Shown one piece after another: positions 1 through 7,138 of a stretch of 35,213 nt of DNA. The first letter of the stretch is position 1, and the number at the start of each line of letters is the position of its first letter. Made by a program: the position numbers and the translations under genes. Origin of the DNA: Streptomyces niveus (GTDB taxonomy: Bacteria > Actinomycetota > Actinomycetes > Streptomycetales > Streptomycetaceae); NCBI RefSeq assembly GCF_001723055.1, contig NZ_MDCR01000223.1:1-35213 (forward strand), in the 5' to 3' direction. Under the pieces are notes generated by a model. The model saw nothing but the letters and a program-made list of their open reading frames with translations, was not told the DNA's origin and did no database searches.

Positions 1-59
1 CCTAGTCGGGCAGATCCTCCACCGCCGGATCCCGGCGCTGGAGGATCTGCCCGACTAGG
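1..59. terminator. Long perfect inverted repeat, probable bidirectional terminator
   Basis: Positions 1-21 and 39-59 are perfect reverse complements (21 bp). After one C/C mismatch the loop adds an inner stem (23-28 with 32-37), so nearly the whole 59 bases fold into one hairpin. The TAG stop of the minus-strand regulator (57-55) lies inside the right arm. The left arm contains CTAG at the mirror position, so a plus-strand gene entering from the left could end there as well. No T-run follows on the visible side; Streptomyces terminators often lack one. The left context is outside the window, so a role as a mobile-element end or other palindromic site cannot be excluded. Confidence 0.7.
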
Positions 60-900
60 TGGTGTCGGCCCGGAGTTCGCGCCGGACGCGGGAGATGAGG
101 TGGTGCGCGTCGGCCCCGTAGACGGCGGAGGCCTGGAGGGTGTCCCAGGCGCGCTCGTACGTGGCGACGGCGGAGGCGTCGTCTATCCAGAGTTCGGCGT
201 GCCAGTCCTCCACGATGACGAGCCTCTCATCGAAGATCCAGAAGCCGTTGGCGGGCGGAATCCGCAGCGGGGCACCGAACGGGATGATCCCGAGCTCCAC
301 GGTGTCCATACCGATCACACCGGCCAACCGGTCGAGCTGCGCCGCGAGTACGGCGGGTGGACAGACCATCGCGTGCAGGGCCGCCTCCCACATGACGATC
401 CGGTACCTGCCGCCCGGCTCGTACAGACCGACCTGTCGTTTCATACGCGCGCGCACGGCGTCCTCTATGTCGCGCGGCGACCGGTGCAGGTTCGCGTAGC
501 GGGTGAAGATGTGCCGCGCGTAGTCGGCGGTCTGCAACACGCCGACGATCATCGCCCCTTCCCAGGCACGGAAGGTCTCGGTCCGGGCGAACTCCGCGTT
601 GAGCGTTTCCTGTACGGCACGGTGCCCGGAGGCGAGTTGGCGACGCCAGGAGCGCGTGTGCGACTCGAGAGCGGCCAGCCGCGACGTGAGTTCCGCGCCC
701 GCGTTCGGGTGTGCCGTCCCATCCGCCCATCGGCGCAGGTCGTCGGCTGTCGCGGTCTGCTTGCCGTTCTCAAGTTTGCTGACCTTGGACTGCGGCCAGC
801 CAAGACGTTCCGCGAGCTGCAACCCGGTGAGATCGCCCGCCTTGCGCAATTCGCGAAGCCTCATACCCAGGGCCTCGCGAGCCACTTGATAGTCACTCAC
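55..900 (-). CDS. XRE-family regulator with DUF5753 (Scr1/WhiJ-like), cassette 1
   Basis: 281 residues, GTG start. Residues about 8-62 form a Cro/CI-type helix-turn-helix (RLRELRK.., QSKVSKLENGKQTA). The remaining ~210 residues are the DUF5753 domain found in Streptomyces WhiJ-like regulators (RSWRRQLASGHRAVQ, VGVLQTADYARHIF, DTVELGIIPFGAP). It probably binds DNA and represses a nearby target gene, with release depending on a partner or ligand; this is family-level knowledge, not seen here. It lies 11 bp after the DUF6879 gene in the same direction, so the two are likely co-transcribed. It is clearly homologous along its whole length to the regulator at 12815-13657, which has the same kind of DUF6879 partner. 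Confidence 0.92.
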   Translation of the reverse strand: MSDYQVAREALGMRLRELRKAGDLTGLQLAERLGWPQSKVSKLENGKQTATADDLRRWADGTAHPNAGAELTSRLAALESHTRSWRRQLASGHRAVQETLNAEFARTETFRAWEGAMIVGVLQTADYARHIFTRYANLHRSPRDIEDAVRARMKRQVGLYEPGGRYRIVMWEAALHAMVCPPAVLAAQLDRLAGVIGMDTVELGIIPFGAPLRIPPANGFWIFDERLVIVEDWHAELWIDDASAVATYERAWDTLQASAVYGADAHHLISRVRRELRADTT

Positions 901-911
901 CGGGTCACTGC

Positions 912-1661
912 CTATTCTGCGGCTGCTACCTCTGCCGCGAACACTTCGTAGGGAACGGCGGAATGAAGCGCCGCGTCACGCGCCTGTGCGTAACGCAGCA
1001 CCGCGGCCGGCTCCGTGATCAGCTCGACATCGACCAGATTGTCGTCGGCGTCGAAGTTGAGCAGGGCGACGAGCCGCGAGTCGAGAAGCCAGAAGTCCTC
1101 GTCGGGCAGGCCGAGCCCGTCGGTGTCACCGCGTCGCAGAATACGGATGTCCTCGCCGACCGCGCTGTTCCGCCTGGCGTTGTCGAGGAGATAGAGCTGT
1201 CCGGTGGTCGGCGGGCTGTCGACGACGCGCACCCGCCCGAACTTCTTCCCGAGCGCCACCTGTTCGCGCCGCTCGTCGCACCATGCGGCGTCGACGCCGT
1301 CCCACTGGACGGGCTCACCACGGGTGAACTGGGCGAAGGTGTCGGTGACTTCGTCCGAGCCGTACCGGCGTCGGGTTTCGAGACGCCAGGCCGTGTGCTT
1401 GAAGGTGGTGAACAGACCGTCGAAGGCAGCCAGATCGATGATGTGCGGGGCGCGATCCTTGGGGCCGAAGTCCGCGAGAAGTTCACGCGGCACGACGATG
1501 GCCGTCTCTCCGGGGGAGAGATGCCGAAGCTGTGCGATGTCGCCGGGCTCGGCGAGTGGCGGGCCGTGCACGATGACCTCTCCCGTATCCAGGTCCTCGT
1601 GGACGGACGGACACCCGTTGACGCCCGAGCCGGTTCCGTTGAAGCGGAGTCGCCGCACCAT
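912..1661 (-). CDS. DUF6879-family protein with fused N-terminal ~70-residue domain, cassette 1
   Basis: 249 residues from ATG at 1661; an in-frame ATG at 1667 is too close to the AAAGGG ribosome site, which sits 7 bases from the chosen one. Residues about 1-68 (GCPSVHEDLDTGEVIVHG.., IVVPRELLADFGPKDR) match the separate 69-residue protein encoded at 12079-12288. Residues about 75-249 (FKHTAWRLETRRRYGSDE, QLYLLDNARRNSAVGEDIR, DFWLLDSRLVALLNFD) match the separate DUF6879 protein at 12285-12818. The gene is therefore a fusion of two proteins that are split in the second cassette, or the second is a split of this one. DUF6879 proteins are regular neighbours of XRE/DUF5753 regulators in actinomycetes. 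A regulator-partner or antitoxin-like role is inferred; no biochemical function is visible. Confidence 0.88.
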   Translation of the reverse strand: MVRRLRFNGTGSGVNGCPSVHEDLDTGEVIVHGPPLAEPGDIAQLRHLSPGETAIVVPRELLADFGPKDRAPHIIDLAAFDGLFTTFKHTAWRLETRRRYGSDEVTDTFAQFTRGEPVQWDGVDAAWCDERREQVALGKKFGRVRVVDSPPTTGQLYLLDNARRNSAVGEDIRILRRGDTDGLGLPDEDFWLLDSRLVALLNFDADDNLVDVELITEPAAVLRYAQARDAALHSAVPYEVFAAEVAAAE

Positions 1662-1743
1662 GATCATGCCCTTTCGTGGGGAAGGCCGACCCGTCCAGCA
1701 TCATCGGGCGCGCGGCCCCGCACTACAGACTGCCCCCACCCTC

Positions 1744-1790
1744 GTGAGAATGACGGCGAATAGCCGAAAGTTCTCGGGAATATTCGAGAA
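1744..1790 (+). promoter_or_regulatory. Candidate operator of cassette 1, upstream of radical SAM gene
   Basis: The divergent gap 1662-1879 contains GTGAGAA (1744-1750), GCGAA (1756-1760) and the dyad TTCTCGGGAATATTCGAGAA (1771-1790), with TTCTCG and CGAGAA as arms. The first 37 bases (1744-1780) align without gaps to 13685-13721 downstream of the second cassette at 22 of 37 positions, with the GTGAGAA, GCGAA and TTCT blocks at identical spacing. I infer a binding site for the XRE regulator that controls the radical SAM gene and perhaps the cassette itself. No footprint or expression evidence is available. Confidence 0.5.
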
Positions 1791-1879
1791 TGATTCACCG
1801 TGCTCGCCAGGTCCCCTCCCTAGCGTCCTGCTCATGGCACCTCCGGACGCCCCCCGTCCGCCGAGCGAAATGAGCGACC

Positions 1880-2827
1880 ATGGGCTATCTGCGCCCCACC
1901 TTCGCATGGCTGGAGATCACCGGCCTCTGCAACGAGAACTGCCGCCACTGCTATGCCGGTTCCTCCCCACAGGGCGATCACGGCAGCATGACCGTGGCGG
2001 ACTGGCGCCGTGTCATCGGTGAGCTGAGGGGCATGGGCGTGCGCAACGTCCAGTTCATCGGTGGCGAACCCACCCTGCACCCGGCCCTGCCCGAACTGAT
2101 CCGGCACGCGATCGCCAACGGCATGCGGATCGAGGTGTTCTCGAACCTGTCCCACGTCGGCGAAGCGGTCTGGGCCGCGCTCCGGATCCCGGGCGTGCGC
2201 CTCGCGTTCAGCTACTACAGCGACACCCCCGCCGACCACGACGACGTGACGATGACACGCGGCTCGCACGCCCGGACCCGCGCCAACGTGGCGAAGGCGC
2301 GCAGCCTCGGCATCCCCTTACGCGGCAGCGTCATCGGCGTGCTCGAAGGGCAGCGTGGCACGCAGGCCCGCGGCGATCTGCTCCAGCTCGGGGTCCGCGA
2401 CGTACGGACGGACCGTATCCGCCCGTTCGGCCGGGGCGCGGACGGCAGGGACCCGAGGATGGACCGGCTCTGCGGGCGGTGCGGGCGGGGCAAGTTCGCC
2501 GTTTCGCCGGACGGTGAGGTGTGGCCGTGCGTCTTCGCCCGGTGGATGCCGCTCGGCAACGTGCGGGAGCGGAGCCTGAGCGACATCTACCTGGGCACCC
2601 CGATGCGCGCCGCCCGCGCGGAGCTTCAGGCCGTGTTCCCGGACACCGGCGTCTCGATGTCCCCCACCTGCCTGCCCGACTGCAACCCCTCGTTCGAGTC
2701 GTGCACCCCGCGGACCGCGTGCGCGCCGGACGCCTCCTGCGGACCGACCGAGGACGACGGGGTGATCGGCGCGCCCGGGCGGTCCGTGCGGTACTACGAC
2801 CCCGGCGTCTCGGGTACGGATTGCTGA
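1880..2827 (+). CDS. Radical SAM protein with SPASM-like C-terminal cysteines
   Basis: 315 residues. C17, C21 and C24 in CNENCRHC form the CX3CX2C site for the SAM-binding [4Fe-4S] cluster. FIGGEPTLHP is the GGEP motif that contacts SAM. The C-terminal ~110 residues are rich in cysteine (LCGRCGRGKF, VWPCVFARWMPLGNV, TCLPDCNPSFESC, CAPDASC) and resemble a SPASM/twitch region carrying auxiliary Fe-S clusters. Such enzymes usually modify ribosomal peptides, or less often other substrates. No obvious precursor peptide gene is adjacent; see the 27-codon ORF at 1790-1873. The ribosome site is weak, so the start is only moderately certain. It is divergent from cassette 1 and has a candidate operator upstream. 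The substrate is unknown. Confidence 0.85.
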   Translation: MGYLRPTFAWLEITGLCNENCRHCYAGSSPQGDHGSMTVADWRRVIGELRGMGVRNVQFIGGEPTLHPALPELIRHAIANGMRIEVFSNLSHVGEAVWAALRIPGVRLAFSYYSDTPADHDDVTMTRGSHARTRANVAKARSLGIPLRGSVIGVLEGQRGTQARGDLLQLGVRDVRTDRIRPFGRGADGRDPRMDRLCGRCGRGKFAVSPDGEVWPCVFARWMPLGNVRERSLSDIYLGTPMRAARAELQAVFPDTGVSMSPTCLPDCNPSFESCTPRTACAPDASCGPTEDDGVIGAPGRSVRYYDPGVSGTDC

Positions 2828-2905
2828 CCACGGCCGCCCCGCCGTGCGCGTCCGGTAGCGTCGTCACCGACCGTTCCGTCCCGCGTACAGGGAGCAGCCC
2901 CCGCC

Positions 2906-3253
2906 ATGAGCAGTGAACTCCTCTACGTGGCGCGCCGCGACGCGTACGCCGCGTTTCTCACCGCCGCCGACGCCGAGTCCAGCGTCGCCTGGCACCGGCT
3001 GGACGGCCGCTTCCCCGACGGCGGCGCGGCGGTGGCCGCCGTCGACGCCGCGTACGCCGCGACCCGGGCCGCGTTCAACGTCATCGCCGTCGAGGGCGTC
3101 GGGCCGGTCGGGGAGGCCCGCGAGACGTTGGAGCGGCTGGCCGCCATGCACAAGGACGGCGGTCTGGCACCTGACTGGAAGGCGTTCAAGGCCGCGCGGG
3201 AAGCCTTCGTCGTCGCGGCGGCGGAGTTCTTGAAGGCGTCGCGGCGGGCGTAG
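2906..3253 (+). CDS. Hypothetical small alpha-helical protein
   Basis: 115 residues, ATG start with AGGGAG about 12 bases upstream. The protein is alanine-rich and predicted mostly helical (AAFLTAADAESSVAWHRLDGRFP, AAYAATRAAFNVIAVEGVGPVGEARETLERLAA). It has no signal peptide, membrane segment or recognised motif. It lies 78 bp downstream of the radical SAM gene in the same direction, so co-transcription is possible, but the gap could hold its own promoter. I do not recognise the family, and no function is proposed. Confidence 0.7.
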   Translation: MSSELLYVARRDAYAAFLTAADAESSVAWHRLDGRFPDGGAAVAAVDAAYAATRAAFNVIAVEGVGPVGEARETLERLAAMHKDGGLAPDWKAFKAAREAFVVAAAEFLKASRRA

Positions 3254-3262
3254 GCGGCGTGG

Positions 3263-3304
3263 CCGGACGTGTCAGGCGTGCCCGGACGTGTCAGGCGTGC
3301 CCGG
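3263..3304. repeat. 19-bp tandem direct repeat at the 3' end of the NACHT gene
   Basis: CCGGACGTGTCAGGCGTGC occurs at 3263-3281 and again at 3282-3300, followed by CCGG (about 2.2 copies). The second copy contains the TGA stop of the minus-strand NACHT gene (3293-3291) and its last codons. The first copy duplicates that end just beyond the stop. It is probably a replication-slippage duplication with no effect on the protein. Confidence 0.8.
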
Positions 3305-6014
3305 CGGTGATCGTCGCGTGCGGGAACAGCGCGCTGAGGTCGGGGGCGGTGGGGCCGGGGTCGTAGAGGTGGACGGTGCGGACCGACGGCAGGCACAGGC
3401 CCGACCCGGCGGCCCGCGACGCGTGCCGCGCCGACAGGCTCAGCCGGTGCAGTCTCGGCAGCTCGCGCAGGCTCTCCAGCGACATGTCCTGGGGGCATTC
3501 GGACACGGACACGACCTCCAGAAGCGGGAATTGGCCCAGCACCGACACCTCGTCGACCGTGCCGCGCAGGTCGAGCCGGGTGAGCAGACCCGGGTCCAGG
3601 TAGGCGAGGAGGCTGTTGGCGGTGAAGTCGCCCACGAGGCGCATCCAGGGACGGCCGCCCAGCTCCCGCAGGGCGCGGAGTTCCGCCACGGAGTGGGCGA
3701 TCAGGTACAGGTCGTCGTACGGGAGCTGGGCGATGACCTCCCTGCCGTACACCTCGATGCCGAACCGGTGCCAGAACAGGGCGAGTTGGCCTCGTACGTC
3801 CGGTGACGGGTGGCTCGTGAAGCGCGTCAGATACGGGATCGCCGCGTCGGTCCCGATGAGCGACGCCGTGCGGACGCACAGCTGGGCGTGCTCGTCGTCC
3901 GGCAGTTCCTCCCGCCCGGGCAGCAGGTCGAGGGCGAGCGGTCCCATCGAGCTGAGTTCGGTGACCGCCTCGGGCGTACGGGGCGGAATCAGCGCGGACA
4001 CGCCCAGTTCCAGCTCCTCCCGTACCGCCGGGTCCAGTTCCGTGGCCTGTTCGAGGCAGGACGCGGCCAGCAGCACGGCCCGCGTCGAGCCGCCGTGCAG
4101 CAGCTCGCGCAGGATGTCCGCCCGGTCACGCGGGCGCCCCTGCGCGACCGCCATGCGGATGACGTCCTCCCACTGGTCGTCGGCGGCGTGCTTGCGGATC
4201 ATCCCGAACGTGCCCTCGTCCAGGATCGCCCGCGCCCCGAGGAAGTCCTGGAACGTGCGATGGCAGAACTCGATCGCGTCGGGCGTCGGTGCGCGCAACA
4301 GCCCGCTGCGGTCGAGCAGATGGCCGAGTACGGTCCCGGCGTCCCCCAGCGCCGCCATCTCGGGCAGCGCCGGCAGCGCCTTGCCGATCTCGGCGAGCGC
4401 GCGGTCCCGGCCCATCTCCGTACGGCCGTCCTTGATCAGCCAGTAGGCGAGCCGCTGAACGATCTGCAGCTGCGGCTCCTCTCGCAACTCGACCCCGCTC
4501 ACGCCGCGTTCACGGTCCCGGCGGGTGAGGAGCATCGTGAGCGCGGCCTGGTACAGCTCCTTGCGCCCGACCGGCAGAAAACCGTGGCGGTCCCGGTGCA
4601 GGGCGCAAATGAGCCCGCACATCAGGGGGTTGGTGGCCAGCCGTCCCAGATCGGGCTTGGTCCGGATGGCGGTGAGGAGCTGCGCCTCGTATGCGGCCAG
4701 CGCCTCGTCCTCCTCGTGGGCGCCGGTGCGGGCCGCCGTGTGCCACCGCCCGACGAACGACCGGACGTCCGCCGACCGCATCGGTGTCAGCCTCATCTCC
4801 ACGAACTCGTCCTCCGCCAGCCACTCCTCCGCGACGGCGGACGGACGCGAGGTGACGAGCCAGCGGTTGCCCGGGTAGGCGTCGGCCAGGTCGCGGAGCC
4901 AGTCGCGTACGTGGGCCCGTTCGGTCTCGGGCACCTCGTCGATGCCGTCGACCAGCAGTAGTCCGCGCCGGCCACCCAGGACGCGGGCCTGCCACCCGGG
5001 CGGTTCCTCACCGGCCAGCGGTACGCCCATGGCATCGAGGAAGTTCCTCGGGGAAGGGAGCTGGCCGCCACGGCGGGTCAGGGTGCGCAGGGGCAGGACG
5101 AAGGGGATCAGACCGGCCAGGTACGCCATGCGGTCGTCCGGGTCCCGGCGAGCGGCGGAGACGGCCAGCCACTGGATGAGCGTGGTCTTCCCGGAGCCCG
5201 CCTCACCGCGCAGGAGGACATGGTGGTGGCTGGCGAGCGCCTCGTCGGCGGGCCGGTGCCCCGCCCGGCGGCGGTGGTGGCCGAGCAGGAAGTCCTCGTA
5301 CGCGTCGGCGGGCGACGTGGCCTCCAGGCTCAGGTAGGTCCCGTCCAGGAGCCACCTTCCGGGCGAGTTGACCAGGTCGATCCCGTAGATCTGCAACCGG
5401 CCGTGCTTCTTGACGATGTAGGCGAGGAAGCGTCGCTCGAAAGCGGGGTCATGGGCGTCCGGCCGGGGATTGCGGGCGATCAACTCATCCATCTTCGCGA
5501 TGAGTTCGGCCTGGCCACGGGTCTGTTCCACCAGTGTGCGGGCGACGAAGGACGAGCGCTGGGTGAAGAAGTTGATGATGTGGAGGCAGGCCCACTCGGT
5601 GAGGGAGTCCAGGAAGTACGTGGCGTCGGCGGTCAACTGGCCGGTCGGCGCCCTCTGGTGGAGCTTGCGGGCCAGCTCCCGGTGGCCGAGCCGCACCGCC
5701 TGCACGTCGTCCATGTCGAGCCGGCCCAGCGCGAGCAGCTTCGCCGTCAGCGCGTCCGTGACCGCGGTCTTCTCGTCCGCCGGGCAGGGAGTCTCTCCCG
5801 GCGACTCGGCCGCTTCCCGGACCAGCCGGGCGGCGAGCCGGGCGACGTCCTTCTCCGTCAGCGTCCGCTTCTCACCCCGGAACGACACGAGCGCCGACAG
5901 CCGCACCGGCTTGTCGACCAGCCCGGCCCCCGGGCCCTCCTTCACGAACAGCTTGGTGACCAGCGGAGCGATGACGCTCGATGCCAGTCGGGTACCGATG
6001 ACCGCGGGATCCAT
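3291..6014 (-). CDS. NACHT-domain STAND NTPase with N-terminal helical domain and LRR-like C-terminus
   Basis: 907 residues. Walker A GEAGSGKTT lies at 270-278, Walker B LLLVDGIDE at about 352-360, then the sensor-like NRWLVTSRP near 381-389 and a winged-helix/helical region (NPLMCGLICALHRDR). Together these are diagnostic of NACHT STAND ATPases. Residues 1-~235 are helical and resemble the NACHT N-terminal helical (NNH) domains. The C-terminal ~250 residues contain helical repeats and leucine-rich-repeat-like strands (LLTRLDLRGTVDEVS, LRELPRLHRLSLSARH) that would sense a trigger. Bacterial NACHT proteins include known single-gene antiphage systems. No separate effector domain or partner gene is visible, so the NNH region is the likely output. 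Start: ATG at 6014 behind a G-rich ribosome site. The role in defence is inferred. Confidence 0.9.
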   Translation of the reverse strand: MDPAVIGTRLASSVIAPLVTKLFVKEGPGAGLVDKPVRLSALVSFRGEKRTLTEKDVARLAARLVREAAESPGETPCPADEKTAVTDALTAKLLALGRLDMDDVQAVRLGHRELARKLHQRAPTGQLTADATYFLDSLTEWACLHIINFFTQRSSFVARTLVEQTRGQAELIAKMDELIARNPRPDAHDPAFERRFLAYIVKKHGRLQIYGIDLVNSPGRWLLDGTYLSLEATSPADAYEDFLLGHHRRRAGHRPADEALASHHHVLLRGEAGSGKTTLIQWLAVSAARRDPDDRMAYLAGLIPFVLPLRTLTRRGGQLPSPRNFLDAMGVPLAGEEPPGWQARVLGGRRGLLLVDGIDEVPETERAHVRDWLRDLADAYPGNRWLVTSRPSAVAEEWLAEDEFVEMRLTPMRSADVRSFVGRWHTAARTGAHEEDEALAAYEAQLLTAIRTKPDLGRLATNPLMCGLICALHRDRHGFLPVGRKELYQAALTMLLTRRDRERGVSGVELREEPQLQIVQRLAYWLIKDGRTEMGRDRALAEIGKALPALPEMAALGDAGTVLGHLLDRSGLLRAPTPDAIEFCHRTFQDFLGARAILDEGTFGMIRKHAADDQWEDVIRMAVAQGRPRDRADILRELLHGGSTRAVLLAASCLEQATELDPAVREELELGVSALIPPRTPEAVTELSSMGPLALDLLPGREELPDDEHAQLCVRTASLIGTDAAIPYLTRFTSHPSPDVRGQLALFWHRFGIEVYGREVIAQLPYDDLYLIAHSVAELRALRELGGRPWMRLVGDFTANSLLAYLDPGLLTRLDLRGTVDEVSVLGQFPLLEVVSVSECPQDMSLESLRELPRLHRLSLSARHASRAAGSGLCLPSVRTVHLYDPGPTAPDLSALFPHATITAGHA

Positions 6015-6071
6015 CCCCCACCCCCCGAATCACAGTACCGCCGAGGGGGGCCGGGGACGGCCCGCATCGGC

Positions 6072-6085
6072 GGGGCCGCGGCCCC
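6072..6085. terminator. GC palindrome between NACHT and oxidoreductase genes
   Basis: GGGGCCGCGGCCCC is a perfect 14-base palindrome in the 93-bp gap downstream of the minus-strand oxidoreductase and upstream of the NACHT start. It could act as a terminator for the former. There is no T-run, and such palindromes also arise by chance in 70% GC DNA. Confidence 0.35.
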
Positions 6086-6107
6086 CTCAAGCCGGGGCGC
6101 TGATCGG

Positions 6108-7019
6108 TTACCCGGCGGCCCCCGCCGGGTTCCTCAGTACCTCGATCACACTCGCGTAGCTGTCGGCGCCGTGACCCGCCGCAGTCGCCCGTGACATCGC
6201 GCTTTTCAGCAGCTCGGGCAGCGAGTTGTCGATCCCCCGGGACTCCGCCGCGTGGATGAGGTGGTCCACGGCCGCGAGTTGGACGTCGATCGTGGCGTCG
6301 TCGCCCGGGTAGTGGCCGGCGTCCACCTGGGGCGCGTACGTGGTCAGGAATCCCGCCACCGCAGTCAGCCAGCGGACCGCCACAGGAGTGAAGGCCGTCG
6401 CCTCCGTCTTCTCCGCGGTGACCAGCGCCGTGCCGTGCAGCCAGCCGGTCATGGTGGACCACATCAGGCCGAGCAGCGCGGCGTCGTAGAGGGAGGCCAG
6501 TGCGGGGTCGGCGCCCAGGTACAGGGGGTCGCCCAGGGCCGCGAGTGTCTGACGGTGGGCGGTGAAGACGGCCTCCGAGCCGCTGTACAGGAACATCATC
6601 TCGGCGCTGCCGACACCCGGCGGCGTCGTCATGATCGCGCCGTCGAGGTACTCCGCGCCGTGGGACCGGGTCCAGACCACAGCCTCGTGCGCCTGCTGCG
6701 GTGAGCCGGACGTGAGGTTGACGAGCACCTTGCCGGCGAGAGAGCCGTCGGCCGGGTCGAGTACGGCGTACAGCGACTCGTAGTCGAGCACGCAGACGAC
6801 GGTGAGCGCGCTCGCCGCGACCGCCTCCGCGGGGGACGAGGCCAGCCGGGCACCCCGTTCCACCAGCGGCCCGGCCTTGTGCGGCGAGCGGTTCCACACG
6901 GTCGTCGGGTGGCCCCGGTCCAGCAGCGCTGCGGTCAGCGCCGAGCCCATCGAGCCCAGCCCGATGACGGTGACGGTGTCCTTGACGGCGGCCTTGACGG
7001 CTGCGCGGTCAATGTTCAT
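6108..7019 (-). CDS. NAD(P)-dependent oxidoreductase, imine-reductase/beta-hydroxyacid dehydrogenase family
   Basis: 303 residues from ATG at 7019, chosen because GGGAG lies 7 bases upstream and the Rossmann strand then follows near the N-terminus; the reading frame stays open to 7115. TVTVIGLGSMGSALTAALLDRGH is the dinucleotide-binding GxGxxG, and VWNRSPHKAG suits NADPH binding (R after N). The C-terminal helical domain carries LASLYDAALLGLMWSTMTGWLHG, typical of imine-reductase-like members rather than 3-hydroxyisobutyrate dehydrogenases, which have a catalytic lysine here. It probably reduces an imine or carbonyl; the substrate is unknown. The divergent AraC/GlxA-type regulator starts 119 bp away and probably controls it. 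Confidence 0.88.
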   Translation of the reverse strand: MNIDRAAVKAAVKDTVTVIGLGSMGSALTAALLDRGHPTTVWNRSPHKAGPLVERGARLASSPAEAVAASALTVVCVLDYESLYAVLDPADGSLAGKVLVNLTSGSPQQAHEAVVWTRSHGAEYLDGAIMTTPPGVGSAEMMFLYSGSEAVFTAHRQTLAALGDPLYLGADPALASLYDAALLGLMWSTMTGWLHGTALVTAEKTEATAFTPVAVRWLTAVAGFLTTYAPQVDAGHYPGDDATIDVQLAAVDHLIHAAESRGIDNSLPELLKSAMSRATAAGHGADSYASVIEVLRNPAGAAG

Positions 7020-7125
7020 CCCACAACTCCCCTTGTACGGCGGTTGATCACGTACGCCCCACGCTCGCAGCGCGCGCCGACCGTCACCAGTGGCGCCGGT
7101 GACGGCGACCACCAAATTCCTGCCA

Positions 7126-7131
7126 TACGCT
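7126..7131 (+). promoter_or_regulatory. Candidate -10 box implying a leaderless AraC mRNA
   Basis: TACGCT (TANNNT pattern) ends 7 bases before the ATG at 7139, and no Shine-Dalgarno sequence precedes that ATG. Transcription would begin at or next to the A of the start codon, giving a leaderless message, which is common in Streptomyces. The -35 element is poorly defined. Confidence 0.35.
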
Positions 7132-7138
7132 TCGGGGC

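Noticed and set aside
1750..2022. Plus-strand frame of ~90 codons beginning in the cassette 1 operator
   Set aside because: It overlaps the start of the radical SAM gene in another frame, lacks a ribosome site and has no recognisable features.
3810..4961. Plus-strand frame of 383 codons inside the NACHT gene
   Set aside because: It is the antisense shadow of the NACHT coding frame and has no motif of its own.
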